From the NCBI GenBank assembly GCA_964565615.1, contig CAZMFO010000017.1, positions 1 through 19,176 on the forward strand: 19,176 nt of DNA, written 5' to 3'. Source of the DNA: HK-STAS-PATE-36 sp964565615 (lineage in GTDB: Bacteria > Patescibacteriota > Saccharimonadia > Saccharimonadales > JAGQNJ01). Below the pieces are notes generated by a model. That model was not told where the DNA came from and made no database searches. It saw nothing but the letters and a program-made list of their open reading frames with translations. Shown in pieces: positions 7,986 to 16,421 of the stretch. Numbering within the stretch: position 1 is the first letter of the stretch; the number at the start of each line of letters is the position of its first letter. The position numbers and the translations under genes were made by a program.

Positions 7986-8772
7986 CTTCGCCTCTTTGAT
8001 GTAATAATTTATAAGCGGATTCAACTATGCCACTAAACTTATGGTAATTTATGCTAGCACCTCCCACCAACACCCCATCACATCCATCAATCTCTAAATA
8101 TCCACCAGCAACCTGATCGTCAACACTTCCACCATATAAAATTCGAACACTAGCCGAGGCTCTTTTTCCGTAAAGATCAGCAATTTCCTGACGAATATAA
8201 TCCATAGCTTCTTTAGCCTGAACCGGCTTAGCCAACTCACCACCAAATGTACTAATTGCCCATACAGGCTCATAAGCTATCACCATACTACTAACCTCGT
8301 ATGCTGTTAAACCACTAACAGCAGTGGCAACCTGATCATGCAAAACTCTCTTTGTTTCGCCAGCCCGTCGTTGAGTTTTTGTTTCACCAACACAGACTAT
8401 CGGGGTTATCCCATTACGCACACAAGCCGTTACTTTATCGCGAATAATTGCGTCTGTCTCGCCAAAATACTGTCTTCTTTCGGAGTGCCCAATTATTGTG
8501 TAATGCACCAAATCTCTTAACATAGTAAACGAAACCTCTCCCGTATAAGCTCCCTCGTCTTTATAAAAAGCATTCTGGGCAGACAGGCGAAATTTGCGTC
8601 TATCAATCTGAAGACTTAGTGGTTGAAGTACCAACATACTGGGTGCCAACACAACCTCTATATTGCGATAAATCCTAATTCTTTCATGCAGACGATGTGC
8701 AAGCAAACTAGCTTGGGCTGTATCAAGATGCATCTTCCAGTTGCCTACTATCAATCTTCGTCGTGTCATCAT
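7978..8772 (-). CDS. tpiA: triosephosphate isomerase
   Basis: A 264-aa TIM-barrel enzyme interconverting dihydroxyacetone phosphate and glyceraldehyde 3-phosphate. Catalytic residues are visible: N11/K13 in GNWKMH, H96 in IIGHSERR and E168 in AYEPVWAI. The phosphate-binding glycines occur in ILYGGSVDD and GVLVGGAS. The flexible loop 6, normally PVWAIGTGK, reads PVWAISTFGGELAKP here, with the GTGK replaced and about two residues added. It follows pgk by 13 nt, and its last 8 nt overlap the membrane-protein gene. With pyk and pgk it makes a lower-glycolysis cluster. Two adjacent ATGs (8772 and 8769) are possible starts. Confidence 0.96.
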   Translation of the reverse strand: MMTRRRLIVGNWKMHLDTAQASLLAHRLHERIRIYRNIEVVLAPSMLVLQPLSLQIDRRKFRLSAQNAFYKDEGAYTGEVSFTMLRDLVHYTIIGHSERRQYFGETDAIIRDKVTACVRNGITPIVCVGETKTQRRAGETKRVLHDQVATAVSGLTAYEVSSMVIAYEPVWAISTFGGELAKPVQAKEAMDYIRQEIADLYGKRASASVRILYGGSVDDQVAGGYLEIDGCDGVLVGGASINYHKFSGIVESAYKLLHQRGEDA

Positions 8773-8785
8773 TATTTATTGTACC

Positions 8786-10075
8786 CTACTTATCTTGCAG
8801 TGCCTCTACACCGGGCAATTTTTTACCCGCCAATAAATCTAAGCTGGCACCCCCACCGGTTGAAACATGATTAAAATACTCTGTTAATCCTCGCTCCTCA
8901 ACATAACCCGCAGTATCACCACCTCCAATCAGACTATATGGCTTATGACCAAATTCGCCCATCAACGCCTCAATGATCAACTCGGTGCCGTGAGCAAAAG
9001 GACCAACTGGCCCATCAACACTTGGCGTCTCAGTAACTCCTAGTGTTCCGTTCCAAACAACGGTGTTAACAAGTTGCATACAACCCGCAATAAATGCGCC
9101 CGAAAACGGCCCAATATCAAGGATAATATCATCGTTATTGAGTTTATAGGCTGAACGAGGCGGGCGTTTTGGATAGTTTTCTAGGGTAGCAATTAAATGA
9201 GCGTCCCAGTCAACTATCCTAGTTTTTGCAGTTTTGTCTATCTTATCTGCCACGACACTATCTTGAGGAATATAAAAGATAAACTTGCGTTTTTTTGCTT
9301 CTTGTTCTGCTCGTAGCATAATATCTCTTGCCAAAGGCACATCATCAGCATCCGACAAGCTTCTGGCAATGTCTATTCCTTTAGCCTTCAAAAAGGTGTT
9401 AGCCATCGCCCCGCCGATTACTAAAACATCGGCTAGTTTAATAAATTTCTTCAAAATCTCAAGCTTATCTGAAACTTTTGCCCCACCAACTATAGCCATT
9501 AGAGGGCGTTTTGGCTTAGCGGTTATCTGAATAATTTCCGACACCTCTTTATCAACCAATAAACCGGCAACACTCGGTAAATAATGGGTTACTCCCTCTG
9601 TTGAGGCATGCGCCCGATGAACAACCCCAAATCCATCCTCTACAAAAATATCCGCTAGGCCAGCCAGCTCTTTAGAAAACTTTTTGTCATTTGCTTCTTC
9701 TTCCGGATTAAATCTTAGGTTTTCAAGCAAAAGTATTTGACCGCCCTTAAGACTAGCAACTGCCTTTTTAACAACATCACCAACTGTAGCTGGCACAAAT
9801 TTAATCTTCTTGCCCAACAGTTTTTCTAATCTTTGGGCAACTGGGGCCAATGAATATCGCAAATCTCTCCGCCCATCAGGCCGACCAAGATGAGAGCAAA
9901 TGACAACCTTACATTTATTGTCTAATAGATACCTGATTGTTGGCAAAGATTTCTGAAGCCGATAATCATCAGTAATTTTACCACTATCAGAGAGTAGCAC
10001 ATTATAATCAGCCCGCAGTAATACGGTTTTTCCGCTTAGTTTAATATCTTTGATAGTCTTTTTGGTAAAACTCAA
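8786..10075 (-). CDS. pgk: phosphoglycerate kinase
   Basis: An enzyme of about 429 aa transferring phosphate from 1,3-bisphosphoglycerate to ADP in the cytoplasm. Signatures in order: VLLRADYNV (N-terminal substrate site, with Arg), SHLGRPDG, LLLENLRFNPEEE, VVHRAHAST, VGGAKVSDK, GGAMANTFLKAKG, the nucleotide-site LDIGPFSG, IGGGDTAGY and the closing STGGGASLDLLAGKKLPGV. I place the start at TTG 10075 (giving MSFTKKTIKDIK) because AGGTGG at 10089-10084 lies 8 nt upstream. The longer GTG start at 10087 would overlap that ribosome binding site. The gene is 48 nt downstream of pyk. TACAAT (minus strand, near 10104) could support an internal promoter. Confidence 0.96.
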   Translation of the reverse strand: MSFTKKTIKDIKLSGKTVLLRADYNVLLSDSGKITDDYRLQKSLPTIRYLLDNKCKVVICSHLGRPDGRRDLRYSLAPVAQRLEKLLGKKIKFVPATVGDVVKKAVASLKGGQILLLENLRFNPEEEANDKKFSKELAGLADIFVEDGFGVVHRAHASTEGVTHYLPSVAGLLVDKEVSEIIQITAKPKRPLMAIVGGAKVSDKLEILKKFIKLADVLVIGGAMANTFLKAKGIDIARSLSDADDVPLARDIMLRAEQEAKKRKFIFYIPQDSVVADKIDKTAKTRIVDWDAHLIATLENYPKRPPRSAYKLNNDDIILDIGPFSGAFIAGCMQLVNTVVWNGTLGVTETPSVDGPVGPFAHGTELIIEALMGEFGHKPYSLIGGGDTAGYVEERGLTEYFNHVSTGGGASLDLLAGKKLPGVEALQDK

Positions 10076-10123
10076 AAAATTGCCCACCTTAACTAATACT
10101 TATTGTAGCAAATTTGTCTCAAT

Positions 10124-11554
10124 TTACACTACACGAACTTTAATTGTATCGGTTGTCCCCACAACTCCCGGATATTGGCCAGATGCCGACACCACGACAT
10201 CACCAGTTTTAAGTACTTTGTTCTTTTGAAGCCAACGAGTTAACTTAGTAGCGGCAAACTGATCAGCAGGTCGCAAATAACTCTTTACGCCGTAAACAAT
10301 CGCCAACTGACGGGCAACCACCGTATCAGAGGTAACTGCAATAATCGGAATTTCTGGACGCAAAGAAGATATTTGAATAGCCGTCTCTCCCGACTTAGTT
10401 TCGGCAATAATCGCCCTGGCACCGACATCGCCAGCCAATTTTATGATTGCGTTACTGATTGCACTTTGTCTGGTATGCTCCTCAAAGGATGGGAACAGAG
10501 CCTTAACTACTGAATTTTGCTGGGTATACATTATCACCCGCTTCATCACTTTTATCGCATCAAGTGGATACTTACCACTAGCTGTTTCGTCGCTTAACAT
10601 TACCGCATCTGCCCCTACAATAACAGCTGTTGCTACATCAGACACTTCGGCTCTAGTTGGCTCTGGGGTTTCTGTCATACTTGCCAGCATTTGTGTAGCA
10701 ACAATAGTCGGCTTACGATGTCTGCGCCCCAAGCCAATAATGTTCCTCTGGTCAATCGGCACAGATTCTGGCAAAGTTTCTATCGCCAAATCACCTCTGG
10801 CAACCATAATCGCATCTGCTTCTTCGATAATCGATTCGATATTCTCAATCGCCGCTCTAGTCTCGATTTTTGCAATTATTCTAGCTTGACTCCCCAAATT
10901 TTTTAACAATCGCCTTAGACTAACCACATCCTCGGCAGTCTGAATAAAACTTAAAGAAACATAATCAAAGTCCTGCGTGGATCCATAAGCAAGGTCTTTT
11001 TTATCTTTAGCCGTAATTATATCCCCCGCAAAATCAGTATCCGGAAGATTAATGCCCTTTCGCTTAATTAAGATACCGTCGTTTTCTGCCCGAGCGTGAA
11101 CAACACCGTTAATTACGCTAACGACTTTTGTCCGCACCTTTCCATCATAAAGATGAAGCCTCTCGCCACGCTTAACCTTTTTGCTTAAATCGTACTGCGT
11201 GGGTAAATAGCCCGACCTCTTATAGTCTGCCTTATACTTAAATTGCAATGTCTGGCCCGATCGTACGTTAATTATTCCGTCAAAGTCACCCAAACGAATT
11301 TTTGGCCCTTGCAAATCCTGAATAACTGCTACTGGCTTGCCCACTGCCTTGCTTGCCTTTTTAATCCACTCTATTTGCTTAGTTGCAACCTCTGGCAAAG
11401 CATGAGCAAAGTTAATCCTCAAACCATTAGCACCAGCCTCAATCATATCGTAGATTGCCTGATAGCTATCGGTAGAAGGCCCAACGGTGGCAATAATTTT
11501 TGTACACTTAAATTGCTCTAAGGGCACTTTTGGTGGGGTGTTTGTCGAATCCAT
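10124..11554 (-). CDS. pyk: pyruvate kinase
   Basis: A 476-aa enzyme converting phosphoenolpyruvate and ADP to pyruvate and ATP. Visible motifs: TKIIATVGPST (18-28), RINFAHA (46-52), the phosphate-transfer region QDLQGPKIRLG (79-89), the catalytic AKIET, MVARGDLAIE, and the family signature ATQMLASMTETPEPTRAEVSD with DAVMLSDETASGKYP. The C-terminal domain is of normal length. The K+-site Ser of the usual NFSHG is Ala (A50), and the L/Q...K...L set around GPKIR matches enzymes described as K+-independent. It is the first gene of the long minus-strand block, with its own promoter and a near-leaderless 5' end. Confidence 0.96.
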   Translation of the reverse strand: MDSTNTPPKVPLEQFKCTKIIATVGPSTDSYQAIYDMIEAGANGLRINFAHALPEVATKQIEWIKKASKAVGKPVAVIQDLQGPKIRLGDFDGIINVRSGQTLQFKYKADYKRSGYLPTQYDLSKKVKRGERLHLYDGKVRTKVVSVINGVVHARAENDGILIKRKGINLPDTDFAGDIITAKDKKDLAYGSTQDFDYVSLSFIQTAEDVVSLRRLLKNLGSQARIIAKIETRAAIENIESIIEEADAIMVARGDLAIETLPESVPIDQRNIIGLGRRHRKPTIVATQMLASMTETPEPTRAEVSDVATAVIVGADAVMLSDETASGKYPLDAIKVMKRVIMYTQQNSVVKALFPSFEEHTRQSAISNAIIKLAGDVGARAIIAETKSGETAIQISSLRPEIPIIAVTSDTVVARQLAIVYGVKSYLRPADQFAATKLTRWLQKNKVLKTGDVVVSASGQYPGVVGTTDTIKVRVV

Positions 11555-11562
11555 TTAACCTT

Positions 11563-11590
11563 ATTTTACGTGCTTGTGCTTAATTTTCAA
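11563..11590 (-). promoter_or_regulatory. promoter of the pyk-led block
   Basis: On the minus strand TTGAAA (11590-11585) and TAAAAT (11568-11563) are separated by 16 nt. The expected start site is about 11556, only a couple of bases before the pyk ATG at 11554. AAGG is also present between the -10 box and the ATG. Confidence 0.55.
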
Positions 11591-11704
11591 AACAGCTTTA
11601 CCTATCAATTATCCCAATAATCACCAAATAATCAGCAAGCCCACACCAAAATAGTCTATCTCTAAAATAAGAACAAACTTATCCACAGGTGCCAATTTTT
11701 TGTG

Positions 11705-11734
11705 TTGACAAACAATTAACCAATGCCTTATATT
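11705..11734 (+). promoter_or_regulatory. promoter for the surface-protein pair
   Basis: A perfect TTGACA (11705-11710) lies 17-18 nt before TTATAT/TATATT (11728-11734). The gene starts at 11768 after a strong AAAGGA ribosome binding site (11755-11760). A DnaA-box-like TTATCCACA (11679-11687) lies just upstream of the -35. Confidence 0.7.
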
Positions 11735-11767
11735 AAAAGACAATAGTATAACTAAAAGGAAACTGCT

Positions 11768-13552
11768 ATGTCCAAAACAAAACACAACAAAACCACAAAG
11801 AAAAAACAAAGCCAAAATAAACCAGTTAAGAAAATCCGGTTTAGCTTTAGGATCGCCATAATATTGGCAATTATTATAGCCGGAATAGGTGCATACTTTT
11901 TGGTTTTTGCTGGAGCAGCTCCAAATAACTGCTCTGAAGCAAACGATAACTACGGGCAATATAAAATTTGCGATATTAATCAGGTATCTAGCCCGAACGG
12001 AACCGATGCTTTAGTTTCTGTGGATGGTGAGGCGTCGACCCTAGCATCGACTCAAGGCTGGCGTGATTGGGGCGTTGCTTTTAGGGCTCCCACCAAGAGT
12101 GTTAATGGGGCTAAGCCTGTTTATAGATTTCATTACCCCGAGCTTTCTATACATGCGCTTGCTATCGAGGGGAGTGCAGAATACAACAAATACATAGACC
12201 TTGTAAACCAAGGAAAAGCATCAAACGAAGGTCCTGTATTTTATGCATGGACTGCTTCTCATAGACCACCAGAGGCTGTACCAATCTATACAATAACACG
12301 TAAACCATGGTACTTTTTAGCCCTTTATACCGCTGATTGGGGTGCTGTTGATTATTTTGTAAGCCATACAGACGGAACCTACGAATTCGCTGGCGATCCA
12401 GGGGGGATCAACTTTTATGCCTACCCCGCCAACTATTTTCCACCTAAACCTGCCAATACGCCAACAAAAGATAAAGATTGTGCAAATCAAAATCTTCAGC
12501 AAGGAGACAAAGGAGCATGCGTACAATGGCATAAAGGTGTACTTAACGGCTATGTTGCCTATCATGGAAACAAATCTGCTAAACTAGATACATCAAATAA
12601 CACCTTTGACTCAAAAACCAGCGACTATACACGTGTTTTTGTAAACTCCCTTAAGGAAAAAGGCGTCAAGGTCTCTGCCTTCTCTAATGTTGTTACCAAA
12701 GAAATATGGGATGCATTAGCAAAGGGATATCCAGCAGCTGCACCAACTCCAACCCCAACTAAACCACCCACCCCAGCACGCACCAACACCCCAAAAAACA
12801 ACAATAAAACGTCAACCAATAAACCTAGTGTTAACCGGTCTAATAGCAACAAACAGTCAGGAGCTAATACTGATAATAATTGTCCGACCATAGAAGTCGC
12901 GCTTCTGAATAAAGGTAGAAGCACCTCTGGACTGCCGTTAAACGAAAGGTGTATTAATGTGTATCAAGCATATTCTGGTGCTAAGGTTGATGGCAAATGG
13001 GGCCCAGAAACTGCACTTAAAGTCCAAGCTAAAATAGAACAAAACCGCAACGATGCGTGCCCCCCAGGGCAATACCGCCCAGACTCAGTTGGAGCGCAAA
13101 GACCCTGTGTAGCAATCCCTTCTAATAATGGAGGCAACAGCGGGCCTACATCTAGCACTACAAAAAGAAGCCTACAGTTTATTAAGCAACTATCACCAAA
13201 GGATAGCCATGTCACAAAACATATCAATGTCTGGATTAATGACGATAAGATCGTAAGTGGAAAATGGGCTGAGAAAAACGACTGGGACATTCATATTATA
13301 TGCGATATCGTTATTTACCCTAATCTTGGGCTTCATGGAGTCTGGGCATATCAAAAAGGATTGAATAGACTAGGAGACCAAGAGTCATGTACATATAAGA
13401 GGAATGGATTCATTACTAGTATATTTGACTCTGGGGGAGGCGGTCATGATGGAGTCGGCGATAAGTACATAACAAAACAATTATCCAACAAGGATCTCGG
13501 ATTTAACTATGACAAAGAAATTAAACTTTACACTGGGCCAGGTAAGTACTAA
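11768..13552 (+). CDS. membrane-anchored modular cell-surface protein (DUF5648-like, peptidoglycan-binding-like)
   Basis: A 594-aa protein. A Lys/Gln-rich cytoplasmic start is followed by one membrane helix (about 29-50), with everything after it predicted extracytoplasmic. Residues about 117-222 contain VYRFHYPELSIHALA, GPVFYAW, VPIYTI and a second similar block, the spacing seen in DUF5648 repeats (usually VYRFYN...HFYT), though degenerate. Residues 238-320 (CANQNLQQGDKGACVQWHK to VTKEIWDALA) resemble a peptidoglycan-binding-1 fold. A Pro/Thr/Asn linker (about 323-370) leads to a second similar block (CPTIEVALLN to VDGKWGPETALKVQAK, 372-422) with the conserved DGKWGPET. The last 130 residues are unrecognised, with a GGGGHDGVGD glycine turn. 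The paired cysteines suggest disulfides outside the cell. It is probably a wall-binding or host-contact protein, co-transcribed with the next gene. Confidence 0.88.
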   Translation: MSKTKHNKTTKKKQSQNKPVKKIRFSFRIAIILAIIIAGIGAYFLVFAGAAPNNCSEANDNYGQYKICDINQVSSPNGTDALVSVDGEASTLASTQGWRDWGVAFRAPTKSVNGAKPVYRFHYPELSIHALAIEGSAEYNKYIDLVNQGKASNEGPVFYAWTASHRPPEAVPIYTITRKPWYFLALYTADWGAVDYFVSHTDGTYEFAGDPGGINFYAYPANYFPPKPANTPTKDKDCANQNLQQGDKGACVQWHKGVLNGYVAYHGNKSAKLDTSNNTFDSKTSDYTRVFVNSLKEKGVKVSAFSNVVTKEIWDALAKGYPAAAPTPTPTKPPTPARTNTPKNNNKTSTNKPSVNRSNSNKQSGANTDNNCPTIEVALLNKGRSTSGLPLNERCINVYQAYSGAKVDGKWGPETALKVQAKIEQNRNDACPPGQYRPDSVGAQRPCVAIPSNNGGNSGPTSSTTKRSLQFIKQLSPKDSHVTKHINVWINDDKIVSGKWAEKNDWDIHIICDIVIYPNLGLHGVWAYQKGLNRLGDQESCTYKRNGFITSIFDSGGGGHDGVGDKYITKQLSNKDLGFNYDKEIKLYTGPGKY

Positions 13553-13572
13553 TACAAAGGAACAAATAATAA

Positions 13573-14049
13573 ATGCAATACACTAGCTTCAATACTAACT
13601 ACAAAACAAATACACAAAAAAAGAAGATATTAATACTGGTATTATGCTCCTTACTAATCATAAGTGCCCTGGCATATTATTGGGTTTATGTTCTTCCCAA
13701 TAACCCAAACAAAAAGGCAAAAAATACAACCAGCCAATTCTTGTCAGCGATCTATTCGACCAATCCAGAAATAACCCGAAGTCTTGCAAGCACAGAGTTA
13801 CAAATAGTTAAGAGTGATGACGAGCTCAGTACGACTGAAGAAGACAGGTTAAAAATCAAGAAAGTTAAGGTCTTAAGTGAGGAGATGACAGATAAAGGGG
13901 ACTACCTAGTAGCCGGTACTCTAGAAGGCACGCAACCCAACCAACCAGTCCTCAAGGACGAAAAGGTTAATGTTATTTCTAGCGAATTTACTATGCGTCT
14001 GATTAAACAAGAGGGTAGCTGGAAAGTTGACGCATATCAGATTAACTAA
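13573..14049 (+). CDS. hypothetical single-pass membrane protein
   Basis: A 158-aa protein with a basic N-terminus, one membrane helix (about 20-42, ILILVLCSLLIISALAYYWVYVL) and an extracytoplasmic domain of about 110 residues ending in the WKVDAYQIN strand. The alternating strands and final GSWKVDAYQI resemble NTF2-like/DUF4878-type lipoprotein domains, but this is only a resemblance. It starts 20 nt after the modular surface protein with AAAGGA upstream, so the two form an operon and may act together at the cell surface. Confidence 0.8.
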   Translation: MQYTSFNTNYKTNTQKKKILILVLCSLLIISALAYYWVYVLPNNPNKKAKNTTSQFLSAIYSTNPEITRSLASTELQIVKSDDELSTTEEDRLKIKKVKVLSEEMTDKGDYLVAGTLEGTQPNQPVLKDEKVNVISSEFTMRLIKQEGSWKVDAYQIN

Positions 14050-14366
14050 AAAGTCAGATAAGTCTTTGCTCCGAAAACTGTTCTTTATCGCTTAGAACTT
14101 ACTTATCTTCAATCAGCAAGGCTATAAAATTATCATATGGCTAGATAATTTAACATTAATTTGATGATGGACTATTTTGCATCCACAAAGTAGACTCTTG
14201 AATACAGAGCGGCCGAGGTCATAGAATAAGATATAGCTCAATCCTTTATCCTAGGGATAACTAAATATAGTTTAATAACATAAGAAAACTATCACTACAA
14301 ACTATTTATTCGCATATTTAGACAGCGATAATCTAAGAACTATGCTGAGCTATTGCACGGGTAGCC
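14050..14366. other. intergenic region between convergent genes
   Basis: 317 nt without a supported gene, between the stops of a plus-strand and a minus-strand gene. It contains an inverted repeat GATAAGT/ACTTATC just after the plus-strand stop (loop about 38 nt) and the palindrome TTATCC-TAG-GGATAA near 14249-14263. Neither is followed by a T-run, so terminators cannot be called with confidence. No tRNA or known RNA was seen. Confidence 0.5.
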
Positions 14367-15248
14367 CTACCAACTACCGCTAGAACCGCCACCACCAAAA
14401 CCTCCGCCCCCAAATCCGCCACCACTTCTTCCACCCCCAAGACCTGCTCCTCCGGCCCACCAGCTCGGATTTCTGCCAACCGATGTTCTTTCTTTATAAT
14501 TGCGTGATACCAACCAATCTAAAAGTAAACCTATAAGGGTGGTAAATATAATAACTAGCCCTCCTACACTCGGATTATTTACTCTAGTCCATAAAACCAT
14601 ACCGACAAAAAAGCCAAAAATTCCACCAGCCCACCAACTCTTAGATCGAGCCAGCACAGATACGAACCATACTGGACCAAAAAATATAAGAGCAGTTAGT
14701 AGCTCTGATATGGATGATTGACTTTTATTAGATACATCTGATGCTTGATATTCATTATGGATAGAAGCAATAATACTCTGAAGTCCCGACTTAACACCTT
14801 CGTAATAATTGTTCTCTTTAAATTTGGGAGCAATATCGTTACGTATAATTTGTCCCGATCGAACATCCGTTAACGCTCCTTCAAGACCGTAACCCACCTC
14901 TATGCGCATCTTACGATCGTCTTTAGCAATAACTAGTAGAACACCATTGTTCTTGTCTCTATCACCAACACCCCAGTTACGAGCTACCCGTATTGAGTAA
15001 TCTTCGAGTGAGTCACCTTGTAATGAAGAAATCATCAGAATAGCAATTTGATTACCACTTGTTGTGCGCTCGTTCTCAATAATTACCGACAAGTCTGTCT
15101 TTTGCCCTGCCGTAAGCGTGTTAGTTTGATCAACTACGGACGATTCGTTCGGTCGAGGCGGTATATCAAGGGCAAACACCACAACGGACCGCAAACCAAC
15201 AATAAGCGTAATTAACAGTATGTAGAGTGCGTATCTAATATAACGCAT
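14367..15248 (-). CDS. TPM-domain (YgcG-like) membrane protein with Gly-rich tail
   Basis: A 293-aa protein. A signal/anchor segment (about 6-27) is followed by PPRPNESSVVDQTNTL, the typical entry to the TPM_phosphatase (TLP18.3/Psb32/MOLO-1) domain, running to about residue 165 with IAILMISSLQGDSLEDYSIR, NNGVLLVIAKDDRKMRIEVGYGLEG and the acidic metal-site residues. Three hydrophobic segments follow (about 183-247). The C-terminal tail is extremely glycine-rich (GGRSGGGFGGGGFGGGG...SSGSW), as in YgcG proteins. The family is found beside lemA in many bacteria; its biochemical role is unsettled. It starts 10 nt after the lemA stop, so one transcript is expected. Confidence 0.92.
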   Translation of the reverse strand: MRYIRYALYILLITLIVGLRSVVVFALDIPPRPNESSVVDQTNTLTAGQKTDLSVIIENERTTSGNQIAILMISSLQGDSLEDYSIRVARNWGVGDRDKNNGVLLVIAKDDRKMRIEVGYGLEGALTDVRSGQIIRNDIAPKFKENNYYEGVKSGLQSIIASIHNEYQASDVSNKSQSSISELLTALIFFGPVWFVSVLARSKSWWAGGIFGFFVGMVLWTRVNNPSVGGLVIIFTTLIGLLLDWLVSRNYKERTSVGRNPSWWAGGAGLGGGRSGGGFGGGGFGGGGSSGSW

Positions 15249-15258
15249 AAGGCTTTAT

Positions 15259-15858
15259 CTACTCAAAATCAACCGAAGGAGATTTTTGTGCGTCTTGATC
15301 TGCCTGAAAATACGGAAACTGCTCGAAATTAAACATTCCAGCAATCATATTAGTAGGAAAGCGCTGGATGTTCGCATTATAACTCGCAGAGACATCATTG
15401 TAGTCTTTTCGAGCAACAGCAATACGATTCTCTGTGCCCTCAAGTTGAACTTGCAAATCGCGAAATGCATCCACCGCCTTAAGCTCGGGATAATTCTCTG
15501 CTACCGCAAGCAAACGCCCTAATGCTTGGCCAAGCTCCCCTTGGGCAGATTGATATTGCTTTAGCTGTTCTGGAGTCGCCTTGCTGGGGTCTAGATTAAT
15601 ACTAGTCGCTTTTGACCGCGCCTCAACAACTTGATTCAATGTAGTTTGCTCAAAATTAGCGGCGCCTTTTACAGTGCTGACAAGATTAGGCACAAGATCG
15701 GCACGTCGCTGATACTGCGTCTGAACATTTGCTAATGTTTTCTTAACACCCTCTCGCTTATTAACAAGACCATTATAACTACCTGCTATAACAATTAGTA
15801 GCCCCAGTATAATTGCTACTATTATTCCTGGAATCGCCCATTTATTTGATCTCTTCAT
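15259..15858 (-). CDS. lemA: LemA family protein
   Basis: A 199-aa protein with one N-terminal membrane helix (about 8-30) and a long helical extracytoplasmic domain. Family features include YNGLVNKREGVKKTLANVQTQ, the conserved QRRADLVPNLVSTVKG, ARSKAT, AVAENYPELKA and the closing YNANIQRFPTNMIAGMFNF-FPYF. LemA proteins are widespread and their molecular function is uncertain. Here it is the first gene of a lemA-tpm operon, with a perfect AGGAGG (15869-15864) 5 nt before the ATG and a clear promoter upstream. Confidence 0.96.
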   Translation of the reverse strand: MKRSNKWAIPGIIVAIILGLLIVIAGSYNGLVNKREGVKKTLANVQTQYQRRADLVPNLVSTVKGAANFEQTTLNQVVEARSKATSINLDPSKATPEQLKQYQSAQGELGQALGRLLAVAENYPELKAVDAFRDLQVQLEGTENRIAVARKDYNDVSASYNANIQRFPTNMIAGMFNFEQFPYFQADQDAQKSPSVDFE

Positions 15859-15882
15859 TGATACCTCCTAATGATATAAATT

Positions 15883-15911
15883 AGTATACTAAAGCTTTTT
15901 AATGCCCGCAA
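15883..15911 (-). promoter_or_regulatory. lemA promoter
   Basis: On the minus strand TTGCGG (15911-15906), a 17-nt spacer and TATACT (15888-15883) lead to a start site near 15876. The AGGAGG ribosome binding site then follows at 15869-15864. Confidence 0.65.
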
Positions 15912-16324
15912 CAAATGTAAATAAATTTTACTCACTCCGATTTTCTTTTAATCTCAATCTAGCGAAACTATTTTATAAACACCAATTATTCTTATTAACC
16001 AGTAAACCCTATGGTGATTTTTATAACACTAAACTGTTCTTACCTCAGTCGTAAAAGCTTAGAGGTTAGACAACCAACAGGACAGCTAGGTGTATTTGCT
16101 TTAAGGTCGATGAAGGGCTTTTATCATCCCTTAAATCTTAAAAACCAAAGTACACTGGAGTAAAAAAGGAGTAGTGGGTTAGTAAACGCTCCCTAAAGAT
16201 GCGCTTCTGTTTTAAATGATTCACTTCTATAAATTGTTTCTTCATAAGATATATTTTACAAACAGGAAAACCCATAAATGGGTAATGACGGTCTTTGCGG
16301 TACGCACATTATTAATTATGCTTG
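15912..16324. other. intergenic region between lemA promoter and nuclease operon
   Basis: About 410 nt with no convincing coding frame. Features seen are AAGGG/CCCTT around 16126-16144, a GGAG/CTCC pairing near 16170-16195, and a perfect 6-bp palindrome at 16270-16283. No tRNA was recognised. An unrecognised small RNA here cannot be excluded. Confidence 0.4.
16270..16283. repeat. palindrome ACCCAT-AA-ATGGGT, possible operator
   Basis: A perfect 6-bp inverted repeat with a 2-nt centre lies about 40 nt before the first candidate start of the nuclease operon. Its position and symmetry would suit an operator for the XRE-type repressor encoded at the far end of the module, but no second copy was seen to support this. 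Confidence 0.3.
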
Positions 16325-16420
16325 GTGACCCAGGTTGACCAAACATGGCACCACATTCTTACAGGTCTAGAACGAATAGATAAAGAGGTTGGCGATCTGC
16401 TTGAAGGTGAGGAGTGCTGA
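16325..16420 (+). CDS. possible small ORF upstream of Mrr-like nuclease
   Basis: A 31-aa frame starting at GTG 16325 (or TTG 16322), reading MTQVDQTWHHILTGLERIDK and then EVGDLLEGEEC. The composition is protein-like, with an amphipathic helix ending in acidic residues. Its TGA (16418-16420) is followed after one base by the ATG of the nuclease gene. The nuclease ribosome binding site GAGGAG lies inside it, so translation could be coupled. No ribosome binding site precedes its own start. It may be a real small protein, a leader peptide, or the 3' remnant of a lost gene. Confidence 0.35.
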   Translation: MTQVDQTWHHILTGLERIDKEVGDLLEGEEC

Positions 16421-16421
16421 T

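Noticed and set aside
10443..10889. A 148-aa plus-strand frame antisense to pyk
   Set aside because: It is antisense to highly conserved pyruvate kinase motifs; the length is explained by codon bias of the real gene.
11679..11687. A perfect DnaA box (TTATCCACA) upstream of the surface-protein promoter, suggesting an origin of replication
   Set aside because: Only one box was seen, with no cluster, no AT-rich unwinding region and no dnaA/dnaN nearby. A single 9-mer match is expected by chance fairly often in a window of this size.
14249..14263. Palindrome TTATCC-TAG-GGATAA as a bidirectional terminator between convergent genes
   Set aside because: The stem is only 6 bp and no T-run lies on either side. 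It is kept as a note in the intergenic entry.
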